Assembly (NCBI RefSeq): GCF_900142125.1
Contig: NZ_FQZT01000002.1
Location: 372,001-436,000, forward strand
Origin: Malonomonas rubra DSM 5091
GTDB lineage: Bacteria; Desulfobacterota; Desulfuromonadia; Desulfuromonadales; Geopsychrobacteraceae
DNA length: 64,000 bases
Direction of reading: 5' to 3'
Of this stretch, positions 43,135 through 53,313 are shown piece after piece; the first letter of the stretch is position 1, and every line of letters starts with the position of its first letter. A program made the position numbers and the translations under genes. The notes beneath the pieces were generated by a model. It did not search any database and was not told where the DNA came from. It worked only from the letters and a program-made list of their open reading frames with translations.

Positions 43135-44234
43135 CGCTTCGCCTTCTCTTTGCTAGAGATGTTCAGCAGGATACCCACGGCAACCAAACAGACCACCAGG
43201 CTGGTACCACCATAAGAGATAAAGGGCAGCGCCAAACCCTTGGTCGGCAACAGTCCCATGCAAACAGCCAGATTAACGAAAGCCTCCAGTCCGAGCAGCA
43301 GGCTCAGGCCGAAAGCCAGATTGCGTCCAAACGGGTCCTCGCACTGCAGAGCGATGCGGATACCACAAAGCACCAGCATCAGGAACAGGGCCGCAACAAC
43401 AATTGCGCCCACGAGGCCCAGTTCTTCGCCGATAACGGAAAAGATAAAATCGGTATGTGCTTCCGGCAGATAGAACAGTTTCTGCTGACCGGTTCCCAAT
43501 CCCTGTCCGAAAACACCACCATTGCCGAAAGCAACCAGGCTCTGGATAATCTGGAAGCCGGTATCGAAGGGATCATCCCAGGGGTCGATAAATGCCATGA
43601 TCCGGCGGCGACGATACTCGACGTTCATCACCAGGAAATAGAGCGCGGGCATCGAAGCGGCAACAGTCGCAAGCACGTAAAACCAGCGCACCCCGGCGAC
43701 GATCAGCATCGACAGTGCAACGCCGGCGATAATCATTGCGCTGCCGAGATCAGGCTGTTTCAGCAGTAACAGCAGCAGAACGCCGAGCACGATCATGTAC
43801 GGCAGATAGCCTTTGGCGAATGAGCGCACCATCTCTTTTTTCCGCGTCAGCGAATGAGCCAGGTAGAGCACCAAACCCAGTTTGACCAGCTCTGCCGGTT
43901 GCAGGTTGAAGCCGGGCAAACGCAGCCACCGCAGCGCCCCGCCGACCCGCACCCCGAGCCCCGGCACGAACAACAACGCCAGCAGGAAGATACTGCCGAT
44001 CAGGGTAATGACCGATAATTTTCGCCAGTTCTGATAATTAAAATAGGTAGCTATCGCCATCAGTAAAAAGCCGACGATGGTATAAACCAGCTGCCGCTTG
44101 AGAAAATAGAAGCCGTCGTTGAAACGCTCAGCCGCCATGATCGCCGATGAGGAGTAAACCATGACCACACCGATGCAGGTCAGGGTGACAGCCAGCAGCA
44201 AAACCGTGGTATCAACGTCGCGCCTCAGGGTCAT
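43131..44234 (-). CDS. ftsW: Peptidoglycan polymerase FtsW
   Basis: SEDS-family glycosyltransferase (367 residues, about ten membrane helices) that polymerises lipid II at the septum with FtsI. Signatures are the FNLQPAELVKLGLVLYLAH segment with the SEDS-conserved Lys/Glu surroundings, the periplasmic loop DPWDDPFDTGFQIIQSLVAFGNGG and GLLPTKGLALPFISYGGTSLV near the C-terminus. It overlaps both murD and murG by four bases. Confidence 0.96.
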   Translation of the reverse strand: MTLRRDVDTTVLLLAVTLTCIGVVMVYSSSAIMAAERFNDGFYFLKRQLVYTIVGFLLMAIATYFNYQNWRKLSVITLIGSIFLLALLFVPGLGVRVGGALRWLRLPGFNLQPAELVKLGLVLYLAHSLTRKKEMVRSFAKGYLPYMIVLGVLLLLLLKQPDLGSAMIIAGVALSMLIVAGVRWFYVLATVAASMPALYFLVMNVEYRRRRIMAFIDPWDDPFDTGFQIIQSLVAFGNGGVFGQGLGTGQQKLFYLPEAHTDFIFSVIGEELGLVGAIVVAALFLMLVLCGIRIALQCEDPFGRNLAFGLSLLLGLEAFVNLAVCMGLLPTKGLALPFISYGGTSLVVCLVAVGILLNISSKEKAKR

Positions 44235-45592
44235 GCCGCCCCCCCTTCCGCAGACAGTTGCTGGACCAAACGGCTGAACTCCTCGCCACGCACGGCAAAG
44301 TTTTTAAACATATCAAAGCTTGAACAGGCAGGTGAAAGCAGAACTGTGCCGCCTGCCGGGGTCACCTCGTAAGCTTGCTCAACTGCAGACTCGAGCGTTG
44401 CCGCCAGCCGGATCTGCGTAGCGCCGGAGAGCTCTTGCGCCATCCGCGCGGCCGCTTCACCAATCAGGATCAGGGTTTCGACCTTCTCTTCCACCAACGG
44501 CCGCAGCGGGGCGTACTCGCCACCCTTATCCTTGCCACCCGCGATCAGCGTCACGGGCGCCTGCAGACCGGAGAGGCTCTTCACGACGCTGCCGACGTTA
44601 GTGCCTTTGGAATCGTTGTACCAACTGACACCATTCAGCTTGCGCACCAACTGCATCCGGTGCTCCAGTCCGGTAAAGCTACAGACCGCACGCCAGGCGT
44701 CTTCCGCCGGACATCCCATCAGCAGTGCCGGGATCATCGCGGCCATGGCATTTTCGATATTATGGTCGCCCTGCAGCTGCAATTGAGCGAGCGGCAGATT
44801 GATGTTGGCGCCGTTCCAGTTCCAGTAGAGATGATCGATTTCACGAAGCATTCCCTGCACGTCTTTGCCCTCGGCCGAGAACCACACCTTGGTTGCCTTG
44901 ATGCTGTCAGCCAGGCGGCAGATCTCCGGGTCGTCAGCGTTAAGGATGGCGAAATCGGATGCATTCATGTTGCGGAACATTTCCAGCTTGGCGAGATAAT
45001 AGCTGTGAAGATCGGGATAACGGTCGAGGTGATCGGAACTCAGGTTAAGCAGCAAACCGAAACGTGGATGAAATTTGCGAACCGTCTCCAACTGGAAAGA
45101 AGACAGCTCGACCGCCAGCACGTCATAATCTTCATCACAGGCTTCGACCAGTGGAGTTCCGATGTTGCCGCCAACGAAGACCCGTCTGTTGCAAACCCTC
45201 ATCACTTCACCGATCAGGCTGGTGGTAGTCGACTTGCCGTTGGTTCCGGTAATACCGATAATCGGGGCCTCAATTTCTGCGGCAGCGATTTCGATTTCAC
45301 CCAGCAACGGAATGTTCAGCGAGGCAGCCAAGCGTAGCGGTTCGCAGTCGAGGGGCACACCGGGGCTGACAGCCACCAAATCAGCCTGTTCGAAAAGACT
45401 TAAGTCATGGCCACCGAAATCGTAGCGAACGGGCAGCCCTTCGAGCGACTCCAGACCGGCGATCTGCTCAGCTTGTCGTTGATCGGACAGGGCGACAGAA
45501 GCACCGCGCGTCACCAGATAGCGCACCAGGGCCTGACCACTCAGGCCCGCCCCGATGACAACAACTTTTTTTTCGCTATAGTCCCGTTTCAT
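44231..45592 (-). CDS. murD: UDP-N-acetylmuramoylalanine-D-glutamate ligase
   Basis: Mur ligase (453 residues) adding D-Glu. N-terminal UDP-binding [21 protein letters not shown] loop [17 protein letters not shown] (about 110-126) and [16 protein letters not shown] near 325. The ATG at 45592 overlaps the mraY stop (ATGA); an earlier open frame inside mraY is rejected. Confidence 0.97.
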   Translation of the reverse strand: MKRDYSEKKVVVIGAGLSGQALVRYLVTRGASVALSDQRQAEQIAGLESLEGLPVRYDFGGHDLSLFEQADLVAVSPGVPLDCEPLRLAASLNIPLLGEIEIAAAEIEAPIIGITGTNGKSTTTSLIGEVMRVCNRRVFVGGNIGTPLVEACDEDYDVLAVELSSFQLETVRKFHPRFGLLLNLSSDHLDRYPDLHSYYLAKLEMFRNMNASDFAILNADDPEICRLADSIKATKVWFSAEGKDVQGMLREIDHLYWNWNGANINLPLAQLQLQGDHNIENAMAAMIPALLMGCPAEDAWRAVCSFTGLEHRMQLVRKLNGVSWYNDSKGTNVGSVVKSLSGLQAPVTLIAGGKDKGGEYAPLRPLVEEKVETLILIGEAAARMAQELSGATQIRLAATLESAVEQAYEVTPAGGTVLLSPACSSFDMFKNFAVRGEEFSRLVQQLSAEGGAA

Positions 45593-46665
45593 CTCAGTTT
45601 CAGTGTCGAAAGTCCGATCAATGCCAGAATGATGCTGATAATCCAGAAACGAACGATAATCTTCGGTTCCGGCCATCCTTTAAGTTCAAAATGATGGTGA
45701 ATCGGTGCCATGCGGAACACCCGCTTGCCCCAGTAGCGGAAGGAAATAACCTGTACGATGACCGAAAGCGCCTCGACGACAAAAATGCCGCCGACAATCA
45801 CCAGCACGATTTCATTTTTGGTAATCACCGCGATGGTGCCGAGAGAACCACCGAGCGAAAGGCTGCCGACATCGCCCATGAACACCTGCGCCGGGTAACT
45901 GTTGAACCACAAAAAGCCGAGGCCGGCGCCGACCATGGCACCGCACAGAACCGACAACTCACCGGCTCCCGTGATCCCCTGAATCTGCAGGTAACTGGCA
46001 AGGTTCGCGTTGCCGGCCAGGTAGGCGAGCAACAGGAAAGTTCCAGCAGCGATGATCATCGGTCCGATGGCCAAGCCGTCGAGACCGTCAGTCAAATTGA
46101 CCGCGTTGCTAGCGCCGACCATCACCAGGATGGAGAACGGGATGTAAAACATCCCGATATCGGGCTGAGCATTCTTGAAAAATGGCAGGCTCAAGCGGGT
46201 ATCGAAACCGACGCTGTTGTAGAGCAGCAAGGCAGCACCCAGCGCAATCAGGATCTGCCAGAACATCTTCTGCTTGGCGGAAATACCGTCGCTGTTCTTG
46301 CGCACAACCTTCAGATAGTCATCGACGAAACCGATCGCGCCGTAACCAGCGGTCACCAGCAGAGTGACCCAGATATACAGGTTGCTCAAATCCGCCCAGA
46401 GCAGGGTCGGGATAATAATGGCGCACAGGATCAGCGCGCCACCCATGGTCGGGGTACCTTCTTTGACGAAGTGAGACTCCGGTCCGTCTTTGCGAATCGA
46501 TTGTCCGACCTGCATTTTCTGCAGGGTTTCAATCAGCCAGGGACCGAGGATGAACGAAATCAACAACGCCGTAATGGTTGCGTAAATAGTGCGGAAGGTG
46601 ATGAAACGAAAAACGTACAGCACCGAAAATTCTGTATGTAGCGGGTATAAAAGGTGATACAGCAC
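45589..46665 (-). CDS. mraY: Phospho-N-acetylmuramoyl-pentapeptide transferase
   Basis: Membrane enzyme (358 residues, ten helices) transferring phospho-MurNAc-pentapeptide to undecaprenyl phosphate to make lipid I. Motifs: [34 protein letters not shown] with the catalytic Asp pair, [16 protein letters not shown] and [14 protein letters not shown] with the triple His. It starts with GTG after GGAG, three bases past murF. Confidence 0.97.
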   Translation of the reverse strand: MLYHLLYPLHTEFSVLYVFRFITFRTIYATITALLISFILGPWLIETLQKMQVGQSIRKDGPESHFVKEGTPTMGGALILCAIIIPTLLWADLSNLYIWVTLLVTAGYGAIGFVDDYLKVVRKNSDGISAKQKMFWQILIALGAALLLYNSVGFDTRLSLPFFKNAQPDIGMFYIPFSILVMVGASNAVNLTDGLDGLAIGPMIIAAGTFLLLAYLAGNANLASYLQIQGITGAGELSVLCGAMVGAGLGFLWFNSYPAQVFMGDVGSLSLGGSLGTIAVITKNEIVLVIVGGIFVVEALSVIVQVISFRYWGKRVFRMAPIHHHFELKGWPEPKIIVRFWIISIILALIGLSTLKLR

Positions 46666-46668
46666 CTG

Positions 46669-48054
46669 TCAGCTCCCCTGCTGCCCGTTCGGCAACTCTT
46701 CTGCGGCGGCCCGAAGTGCATCAGCCAACCGGTCCAACTTGATTCCACGCGACCCCTTGACCAGAACCCGGTCGCCCGGCCGCTGCTTTTCCTGCATCAA
46801 AGCGATAGCCGCGTCGACATCGCTCAGCTCAATCATCTGTTCCGCTTTCAGCCCGGCACCTGCGCAGATATCGGCAGAAAAATTGCCGACCGCAACCAGC
46901 AGGTCAACGAATTCTCCAGCCTGTCTGCCGATCTCACGATGCATCTCGGCTGCACCATCGCCCAGTTCCAGCATGTCTCCCAAGACAGCGACGCGCCGTC
47001 CCTGCCCCTTGGTGTTTGCCAGCACCTTAAGCGCGGCAGCAACCGAAAGAGGATTGGCATTATAGCTGTCATCAATCAGCAACCCGCCACAGGGCATCGG
47101 CATCAGATTCATTCGCCCTTGTACCGGGATAAAGTTTTTCAGCCCGATGGCAACCTTTTTCAACGACACTTTCAATACCAGCGCGGCGGCTGCAGCGGCC
47201 AGTGCATTCGAGACATTGTGCTGCCCGGCCACGCCAAGTTCGATATGCTGAACTTCACCCTGATAGTGCAGGTCGAATTCAAGTTTCTGACAGTTCACCC
47301 GAACGTTTTCCGCTCGAACCTGCGCATTTTCCGCCAGCCCGTAAGTCAGTTTGAAAACACCGTTGGCGACCGGCAGGCGAGCAACCCGCTCGTCATCCAG
47401 GTTGATAATGGCGCTGCCACCCTGCATACCGGCGAACAATTCTCCTTTGGCACGGGCAACACCATCGAGGCCGTGCAGACTTTCCAGGTGCGCCTGGCCG
47501 ATATTCGTGATCAGGCCAACAGTCGGCTGAGCGATTTCGGTCAACCGCTCAATTTCGCCAAGACTACTGGTCCCCATCTCCAGCACTGCCCACTGGTGCT
47601 CGGGTTGCATACGGAAGACTGTCAGCGGCAAACCGATCAGGTTGTTGAAGTTACCAGCGGTCTTCAAGCCCGGACCGACCTGTTCGAGAATCGAGGCCAG
47701 CATTTCTTTTGTGGTGGTCTTTCCGGCAGAACCGGTAATCGCCACCAGCGGTCCGTTCAACTGCAACCGGTAAGCGGCGGCTAGGTCGCCAAGCGCCTGC
47801 AGCGTATTTTCGACCCGAACTACCGGCACGCTCAGGCCCTCGATAATCTCTTCGCTCAAGCAGGCGGCGGCCCCGTTTTTGACTGCCTGGCTAAGGTAAT
47901 CATGGCCGTCGAAATGTTCACCACGCAGCGGTACGAACAACGCACCCGGCTCCATGTTGCGACTGTCGGTGGAGATACCGCTCAAGCCGCAATTGACCTT
48001 CTTGCCTGAAAAGACCCCTCCGGTTATCCGCGCAACCCGCTCCAGATCAAACAT
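46669..48054 (-). CDS. murF: UDP-MurNAc-tripeptide D-alanyl-D-alanine ligase
   Basis: Mur ligase (461 residues) that adds the D-Ala-D-Ala made by Ddl. ATP loop AITGSAGKTTTKEMLASIL (about 106-124), NFNNLIGLPLTVFR, and DDSYNANPLSVAAALKVL (about 325). Its start overlaps the murE end by eight bases, so the two are coupled. Confidence 0.96.
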   Translation of the reverse strand: MFDLERVARITGGVFSGKKVNCGLSGISTDSRNMEPGALFVPLRGEHFDGHDYLSQAVKNGAAACLSEEIIEGLSVPVVRVENTLQALGDLAAAYRLQLNGPLVAITGSAGKTTTKEMLASILEQVGPGLKTAGNFNNLIGLPLTVFRMQPEHQWAVLEMGTSSLGEIERLTEIAQPTVGLITNIGQAHLESLHGLDGVARAKGELFAGMQGGSAIINLDDERVARLPVANGVFKLTYGLAENAQVRAENVRVNCQKLEFDLHYQGEVQHIELGVAGQHNVSNALAAAAAALVLKVSLKKVAIGLKNFIPVQGRMNLMPMPCGGLLIDDSYNANPLSVAAALKVLANTKGQGRRVAVLGDMLELGDGAAEMHREIGRQAGEFVDLLVAVGNFSADICAGAGLKAEQMIELSDVDAAIALMQEKQRPGDRVLVKGSRGIKLDRLADALRAAAEELPNGQQGS

Positions 48055-49564
48055 CTGCCGCCTCCGAGGAAACCGAACCGTTTAAAGCGATAGCCAACTC
48101 TTCCCGATCGTCAAAATGGACCTTCCGAGTCCCCAGAATCTGGTAATCTTCATGCCCCTTGCCGGCAGCCAGGAGCAAATCCCCCGCTTTAGACTGGGCA
48201 CAGGCAAACTTGATTGCTTCACGGCGATCAGGGATAACAACAAAACCTTTTTCCCCGGCGACAAGTTGCTGCTCACTCAACTCGATGGCGCCCTCGGCCA
48301 AGGCTCCAGCTTGGACCTGCTCGAGAATTTGCAACGGGTCTTCGGTGCGCGGGTTATCAGAGGTAAAAACCGACAAGTCGCTGTAATTGACCGCAGCCGC
48401 TGCCATCACCGGGCGCTTACGCGGGTCACGATCTCCGCCGCAACCGACCAGAGTAATCAAACGTTTCGAATCAAGCTTCGACAGGGTTTTCAGGACCTGC
48501 TCCAGCGCATCGCCGGTGTGAGCGTAATCGACCAGGGCGAGAACGTCGCGGTCGTTATCGACCCGCTCCAGTCTCCCCGGCACCTGCGCTGCGGCAGCGA
48601 CACCTGCAGCGATCAGGCGATTGTCGATATTGAGCAGTTGCGCTACGGTCACGGTTGCCAACAGGTTGCTGACATTGAAATGGCCGATCATTTTGCTATC
48701 AATTTCAACCACACCCTTCGGACCGATAAATTTGCCATGAATCCCGTGCCGGCCGACCGTGACATCCAAAGGATGGACCTGAGCAGCAACCTGCTCACCA
48801 AAACTGCACCAGCTTTCGTTTTCCCGCAGCAACTGGCGGCCAAAGCCGTCGTCATAATTAATCGCTGCCTGTCCTGCCCCCAACAACTCGCTGAACAAAC
48901 GACGCTTGCTGGCAAAGTAGTTATCCAGGTTCTGGTGATAATCGAGGTGCTCCGGCGTCAGGTTGGTGAACACGGCAAAATCGAACTCGATACCGTCGAC
49001 CCGGTGCTGCTCCAGCGCGTGTGATGAAACTTCCAGTATAATGGCGTCAGCGCCCTGCTTGCGAAACTGTCCCATCATTGCCATCAATTCCAGCGACTCA
49101 GGCGTCGTATGGGTCGACTCCAGCCTCTCCTGGCCAAAACGATACTCAACAGTGCCGAACACCGCCGGGGCATAACCAGCCCGACGCATAATCGCTTCCA
49201 GCAGATAGGTGATGCTCGTTTTGCCATTGGTGCCGGTGACACCGATGACCGGGATTCCAGCAGTCGGATCGCTGTGGTAGCGAGAGGCGATCAGCGCCAT
49301 CGCTTTACGCACGTTGCCAACCTGCAGATAGCAAACACCGGTCTGCTGCTCTTGCGGCAGTCGCTCCGCAACGATGATGACAGCCCCCGCGGTCACTGCC
49401 TGTGGAATGAAATCGAAGCCATCGCTTTGCACTCCCGGCAAGGCAAAGAAAACGAACCCGGGCTCAACCCTGCGTGAATCGCAGGCCAGTCCGCTGACCT
49501 CAACCTCAGCTGAGCCATGCTGCTTTTCAATTTTGATGCTGTCCAGCAACGCTGTAAATTTCAT
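48047..49564 (-). CDS. murE: UDP-MurNAc-dipeptide-2,6-diaminopimelate ligase
   Basis: Mur ligase (505 residues) adding the third residue. ATP loop GVTGTNGKTSITYLLEAI (about 110-127), HTTPESLELMAMM, and the DNPR motif in TSDNPRTEDP that marks meso-diaminopimelate-specific enzymes, fitting a Gram-negative wall. AGGAG precedes the ATG at 49564. It lies eight bases after ftsI. Confidence 0.96.
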   Translation of the reverse strand: MKFTALLDSIKIEKQHGSAEVEVSGLACDSRRVEPGFVFFALPGVQSDGFDFIPQAVTAGAVIIVAERLPQEQQTGVCYLQVGNVRKAMALIASRYHSDPTAGIPVIGVTGTNGKTSITYLLEAIMRRAGYAPAVFGTVEYRFGQERLESTHTTPESLELMAMMGQFRKQGADAIILEVSSHALEQHRVDGIEFDFAVFTNLTPEHLDYHQNLDNYFASKRRLFSELLGAGQAAINYDDGFGRQLLRENESWCSFGEQVAAQVHPLDVTVGRHGIHGKFIGPKGVVEIDSKMIGHFNVSNLLATVTVAQLLNIDNRLIAAGVAAAAQVPGRLERVDNDRDVLALVDYAHTGDALEQVLKTLSKLDSKRLITLVGCGGDRDPRKRPVMAAAAVNYSDLSVFTSDNPRTEDPLQILEQVQAGALAEGAIELSEQQLVAGEKGFVVIPDRREAIKFACAQSKAGDLLLAAGKGHEDYQILGTRKVHFDDREELAIALNGSVSSEAADV

Positions 49565-49572
49565 CAAAACTC

Positions 49573-51525
49573 CTAGGCGCCGAGCCGCACCCATGCCTGC
49601 TTACCGTAACGGATTTTCCTGCCGGGCGCCGGAGATTGCTCAACCACCTGGCCGCTGCCGGAAAGTTTCAGATTGAGTTGTTTTTCTTGCATCGCTTGCA
49701 GGACCTGACGATAACTCATGCCGCGAAAATCAGGCATCACCAGGCCATCGATCGGCTCTGCTTCCGGCAGCAACGCCGCCAGATCAGGCAACGGCTCGAC
49801 ATCAGCCTTGGCCAGATCGATCGCAGAAAGAGAGCCCTTCGGCAGAATATTCAAGTGGTTGAGCGACTGTTCGGCGATACGGGCAAACACCGGTCCGGCG
49901 ACGACTCCGCCGTAGCCTTTGCCCTCCGGCTCATCTACGGTGACAGAAACAACTAAAGCCGGCGAATCAGCCGGCACAAAACCAATAAATGATGCAACGC
50001 GTTTGTCGATTGAATAACCGCCGGTCACCGGGTCAACCTTCTGGGCGGTTCCGGTTTTTCCAGCCACCCGGTAGCCGGGCAAGGCCGCTCGTGTTCCCGT
50101 TCCGCCGGGTTCAGTGACGCTGACCATCATCTCGCGGACCGTTTTTGCCGTTGCCTCTGAAATGACGCGCCGTTTCACTTGCGGCAGTTTGCGTTGAACT
50201 ACCTGCCCATCGGCGTCAGTAACACGTTCAACCAGATAGGGCTCCATCAGCAGTCCACCGTTGGCGATCGCCGACATGGCGGATGCGATTTGAATCGGCG
50301 TCACGCTTATCGCCTGGCCGAAGGAAATCGCCGCCAGATCTATTTCGAACCAGCGTGACGGCTGCCGCACCAACCCTGGCGATTCGCCCGGCAAATCGAC
50401 ACCGGTCAACTCCCCGAAACCGAAATCGGTAAGATATGAGTAGAACCTTTCTCGCTCCATCGCTTTACCCAGCTTTGCGAAACCGATATTGCTGCTGTAT
50501 TTCAGCATTTCTGTCAGGTTCAGTTTGCGATGTTTTTTGGTGTCACGAATCACTTTTCCGCCGACTTCGTAGCGTCCGTTTTCGCAGTAAATTTTCTGAT
50601 TCGGCCGGACGATTTTCTCCTCCAGCGCCCCCGCCAGCAGGAACGGCTTGAAGGTCGAGCCCGGTTCGTACATGTCGGTGACCGTCCGGTTACGCCGACT
50701 CGAGGTGCGTGATTTGCCCGGACTGTTGGGGTTGTAGTCAGGCTGACTGGCCATCGCCAAGATCTTGCCACTGGCAGGCTCCATCACCACAACGGTGCCG
50801 CTTTTGGCTTTAAACTCTTTGATCACCCGAGCCAGCTCTTTTTCCGCGATGTATTGCAGCGATCGGTCGAGAGTCAGTTGCAGGTTATACCCGGGCACGC
50901 CACCCTGAACCAGTTGCTCGGCTGTCGCCATACCACGCCCGCGAGCATCTCGTTGCGACATCATCCGTCCCGGTTCGCCCTGCAGCTGCTGATCATATTC
51001 CAGCTCGACTCCTTCCAAACCCTTAGGATCGAGCCCGGTAAAACCGACGACGTGGGCGCCGATACCACCCTGCGGGTAAAAGCGCTTGTGCTCGGCAACA
51101 AAACGAATACCGGGCAGGCGCAGGTCACGAATTTCCTTAGCCACTTCCGGGTCGAGCTTGCGCTTGATCCAGACAAAACGCTTTTTACTTGCCAACAACG
51201 AGGTCAGCTCTTTTGCCTTCATCTGCAGCGGCTTGCTGAGTGCCGCAGCAATCTTTGCCGGATCTTTGATCTGAAACGGGTCAGCGTAAAGAGACTGGAC
51301 ATCGAGGCTGATCGCCAGCGGATCACCGTTGCGATCAAAAATGGCGCCACGCTGCGGGGCCAATTCAACGACACGCTGCTTCTGCTGATCGGCTCGATCC
51401 TGCAGCTTGGGTGCCTGCACCACGTGCAGATAATAGCTGCGGCCAACGATCACGCAAAAGGCGAGAACGAACAGAGCGCCAAAAAATCGGATGCGAATCT
51501 GGATTCCGCGCTCCGTCACCGCCAT
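49573..51525 (-). CDS. ftsI: Penicillin-binding transpeptidase FtsI with C-terminal PASTA domain
   Basis: Septal class B PBP (650 residues). One N-terminal membrane helix (about 14-34), the dimerisation/pedestal domain (about 60-215) and the transpeptidase domain with the active-site motif GSTFKPF, the SSN triad (KYSSNIGFAKLG) and the KTGTAQK motif. The last 60 residues form a PASTA domain (MPDFRGMSYRQVLQAMQEK ... WVRLGA), a layout more familiar from Gram-positive PBP2B/SpoVD. The ATG is one base after the ftsL stop. Confidence 0.95.
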   Translation of the reverse strand: MAVTERGIQIRIRFFGALFVLAFCVIVGRSYYLHVVQAPKLQDRADQQKQRVVELAPQRGAIFDRNGDPLAISLDVQSLYADPFQIKDPAKIAAALSKPLQMKAKELTSLLASKKRFVWIKRKLDPEVAKEIRDLRLPGIRFVAEHKRFYPQGGIGAHVVGFTGLDPKGLEGVELEYDQQLQGEPGRMMSQRDARGRGMATAEQLVQGGVPGYNLQLTLDRSLQYIAEKELARVIKEFKAKSGTVVVMEPASGKILAMASQPDYNPNSPGKSRTSSRRNRTVTDMYEPGSTFKPFLLAGALEEKIVRPNQKIYCENGRYEVGGKVIRDTKKHRKLNLTEMLKYSSNIGFAKLGKAMERERFYSYLTDFGFGELTGVDLPGESPGLVRQPSRWFEIDLAAISFGQAISVTPIQIASAMSAIANGGLLMEPYLVERVTDADGQVVQRKLPQVKRRVISEATAKTVREMMVSVTEPGGTGTRAALPGYRVAGKTGTAQKVDPVTGGYSIDKRVASFIGFVPADSPALVVSVTVDEPEGKGYGGVVAGPVFARIAEQSLNHLNILPKGSLSAIDLAKADVEPLPDLAALLPEAEPIDGLVMPDFRGMSYRQVLQAMQEKQLNLKLSGSGQVVEQSPAPGRKIRYGKQAWVRLGA

Positions 51526-51526
51526 C

Positions 51527-51844
51527 TCAATCGATCCTGATAATCTGACCGGAAGCCGGTGTGCGCAGACCAAGCTCTTTGCGCGCCAGCGTCTCGATGC
51601 GGGTATCACGTGACAGATAGGCCGCTTCCAGCTTCAGTTGCTTCAACTGCTGCTGTCCCTGACGAATTTCCCGTTCGAGGCTTGAGATATCGTACTCAAG
51701 GTTGAGAGCATGAATGCGCGACCAGACGAACAGCAAAGACAGAAGAGAGACCAGCACAATTGCAGCAAAAACCGGGGCCAGACGTGGCCGATAGAGAGAA
51801 AAACCATTAATTTTGACAACCGTGCGTGGCAGAGCTTCCGGCAT
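51527..51844 (-). CDS. ftsL: Cell division protein FtsL
   Basis: A small bitopic divisome protein (105 residues). A short cytoplasmic tail, one membrane helix (about 23-44, APVFAAIVLVSLLSLLFVW) and a periplasmic leucine-zipper-like coiled coil (about 50-85, LEREIRQGQQQLKQLKLEA) that pairs with FtsB. Identification rests on topology and place between rsmH and ftsI, since FtsL is poorly conserved. GGAGG precedes the ATG at 51844. Confidence 0.85.
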   Translation of the reverse strand: MPEALPRTVVKINGFSLYRPRLAPVFAAIVLVSLLSLLFVWSRIHALNLEYDISSLEREIRQGQQQLKQLKLEAAYLSRDTRIETLARKELGLRTPASGQIIRID

Positions 51845-51880
51845 GTCCAACCTCCTGTTACTGAACAGGCGCTGCTGCTG

Positions 51881-52816
51881 TCAGCAACGCTCAATCGCCC
51901 GCAGAACTGCACTGCGCGAACGACTGTTAACTTCTACTTCTGTGGCCCCAGCCTTGACTCCTTTACGCGTCAAAACCTTCACGGCGGGAACCTGATGACA
52001 CTGGCAAACCGGCAACTTCGGCGGGCAAATGCACCCCTTGGACTTATCCCGGAACAGTTGCTTGACGATGCGATCTTCCAGCGAATGAAAGCTGATCACC
52101 ACCATTCGCCCGCCCGGTCTCAACAGGTCGATCCCGGCGGCAACACCGTTGCGGACCTGATCCAGTTCCTGATTGACATGAATACGTAACGCCTGAAACA
52201 CCCGGGTCGCCGGATGTATCCGCCCCGGCTTGTTGCCACCCGGCACCGCCTGCTTGACCAGCTGTGCCAGCTCCCCGGTCCGGGTGAGCGGCGCATCCTC
52301 GCGCCGAGCCACTATCCTGCGGGCAATGCGACGACTGAAACGTTCTTCACCGTATTCAAAAAAGATCCGCGCCAGCTCCTCTTCTTCCGCCTGGTTGACC
52401 ACATCTGCTGCAGTCATCCCGGCTTGCGGATTCATCCTCATATCCAGTGGCGCATCGTGACGGAACGAGAATCCTCGCTCCGGGGTGTCGAGTTGATGGG
52501 AGGATACCCCGAGATCGAGAAGCATGCCGTCGAGAAACTCTATCTCCAGCTGCCGCAACACCTCGGCCGCCTGGTCGAACGTCGCGTGCTGCAAACTAAC
52601 GCGATCTTCGTAAGGGGCGAGCACCTCAGCCGCTTTTTCCAGCGCGGCAGGGTCGCGATCAAGACCGATCAATCTGCAGTCGGCCGTCTCGAGGATCAGC
52701 CGCGAATGCCCGGCACCACCGAGAGTACCGTCGAGATAGATGCCGCCATCTTTTGGCTGCAGCCAGTGAAGTACCTCAGCAGGCATAACCGACAAATGCT
52801 CAAATGCCACTGCCAT
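51881..52816 (-). CDS. rsmH: 16S rRNA (cytosine(1402)-N(4))-methyltransferase
   Basis: RsmH/MraW (311 residues), methylating C1402 in the 16S decoding centre. Motifs: HLSVMPAEVLHWL, the SAM loop YLDGTLGGAGHSRLIL (about 27-42), DGMLLDLGVSSHQLDTPERGFSFRHDAPLDMRM and VISFHSLEDRIVKQLF. It has the usual place after mraZ with a three-base gap. Confidence 0.97.
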   Translation of the reverse strand: MAVAFEHLSVMPAEVLHWLQPKDGGIYLDGTLGGAGHSRLILETADCRLIGLDRDPAALEKAAEVLAPYEDRVSLQHATFDQAAEVLRQLEIEFLDGMLLDLGVSSHQLDTPERGFSFRHDAPLDMRMNPQAGMTAADVVNQAEEEELARIFFEYGEERFSRRIARRIVARREDAPLTRTGELAQLVKQAVPGGNKPGRIHPATRVFQALRIHVNQELDQVRNGVAAGIDLLRPGGRMVVISFHSLEDRIVKQLFRDKSKGCICPPKLPVCQCHQVPAVKVLTRKGVKAGATEVEVNSRSRSAVLRAIERC

Positions 52817-52819
52817 CGG

Positions 52820-53272
52820 CTACAGACCAAGATCCGACAGCAGCTGACCATCTTCCTCCAGCAGAGTTTCGGATTTGGCAAGAACAGCGTCATAAGCCTG
52901 CTGATTCCAGATCTCTATCTTGTCGTCCATGCCGACAATAACGACATCCTTCTCCAACCCGGCCCTTGCCCGCAGCGCCTGTGGCACCTGGATTCGGCCC
53001 TGCGCATTGAAAGTACATTCCTGCGCCGGAGACACCCGGGCTCGCCAGACAGCCTCTTTGCTCGGGCTGGCAGGGAGCGCGTCATACTTGGAAAGAAACG
53101 CATTCCAAGCCTTCGGCGGGTAGGCAGTCAAACCATCCTTATTTAAAGTGACAAAAAGACTTTCGCTCTGGAATTTTTCACGCAGCACATCGCGGAAGCC
53201 GGCTGGCACGCTGACCCGCCCCTTCAAATCGATGCTGACGTTAAAGACTCCTGAGAACTGTTCTTTTGACAC
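52820..53272 (-). CDS. mraZ: Transcriptional regulator MraZ
   Basis: A 150-residue DNA-binding protein of the AbrB/SpoVT swapped-hairpin type with two repeats: FNVSIDLKGRVSVPAGFRDVL (about 9-30) and ECTFNAQGRIQVPQALRARAGL (about 84-105). MraZ forms rings and represses its own dcw cluster. It starts at GTG (AAGGTG seven bases upstream), and this start codon itself belongs to a 10-bp repeat of GTG boxes. It is the first dcw gene, behind a strong promoter. Confidence 0.95.
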   Translation of the reverse strand: MSKEQFSGVFNVSIDLKGRVSVPAGFRDVLREKFQSESLFVTLNKDGLTAYPPKAWNAFLSKYDALPASPSKEAVWRARVSPAQECTFNAQGRIQVPQALRARAGLEKDVVIVGMDDKIEIWNQQAYDAVLAKSETLLEEDGQLLSDLGL

Positions 53273-53302
53273 TTAAAAACACCTTTTTTCACTTTTTGAC
53301 AC
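53270..53302 (-). promoter_or_regulatory. Four 10-bp-spaced GTG boxes, likely MraZ operator
   Basis: On the minus strand GTG occurs at exact 10-base intervals (first bases 53302, 53292, 53282, 53272), mostly preceded by A-rich sequence (AAAAAGTG, AAAAGGTG, TTTAAGTG). MraZ rings recognise short direct repeats with this period in E. coli (TGGG boxes) and mycoplasmas (AAAGTG boxes). The array runs from just after the predicted transcription start to the mraZ start codon. Confidence 0.7.
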
Positions 53303-53313
53303 CAGATTGCCAA

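Noticed and set aside
45691-46641. Plus-strand open frame of 316 codons over mraY
   Set aside because: The product is rich in His, Gln, Asp and Asn, as expected from a mirrored membrane-protein gene; mraY is unmistakable on the other strand.
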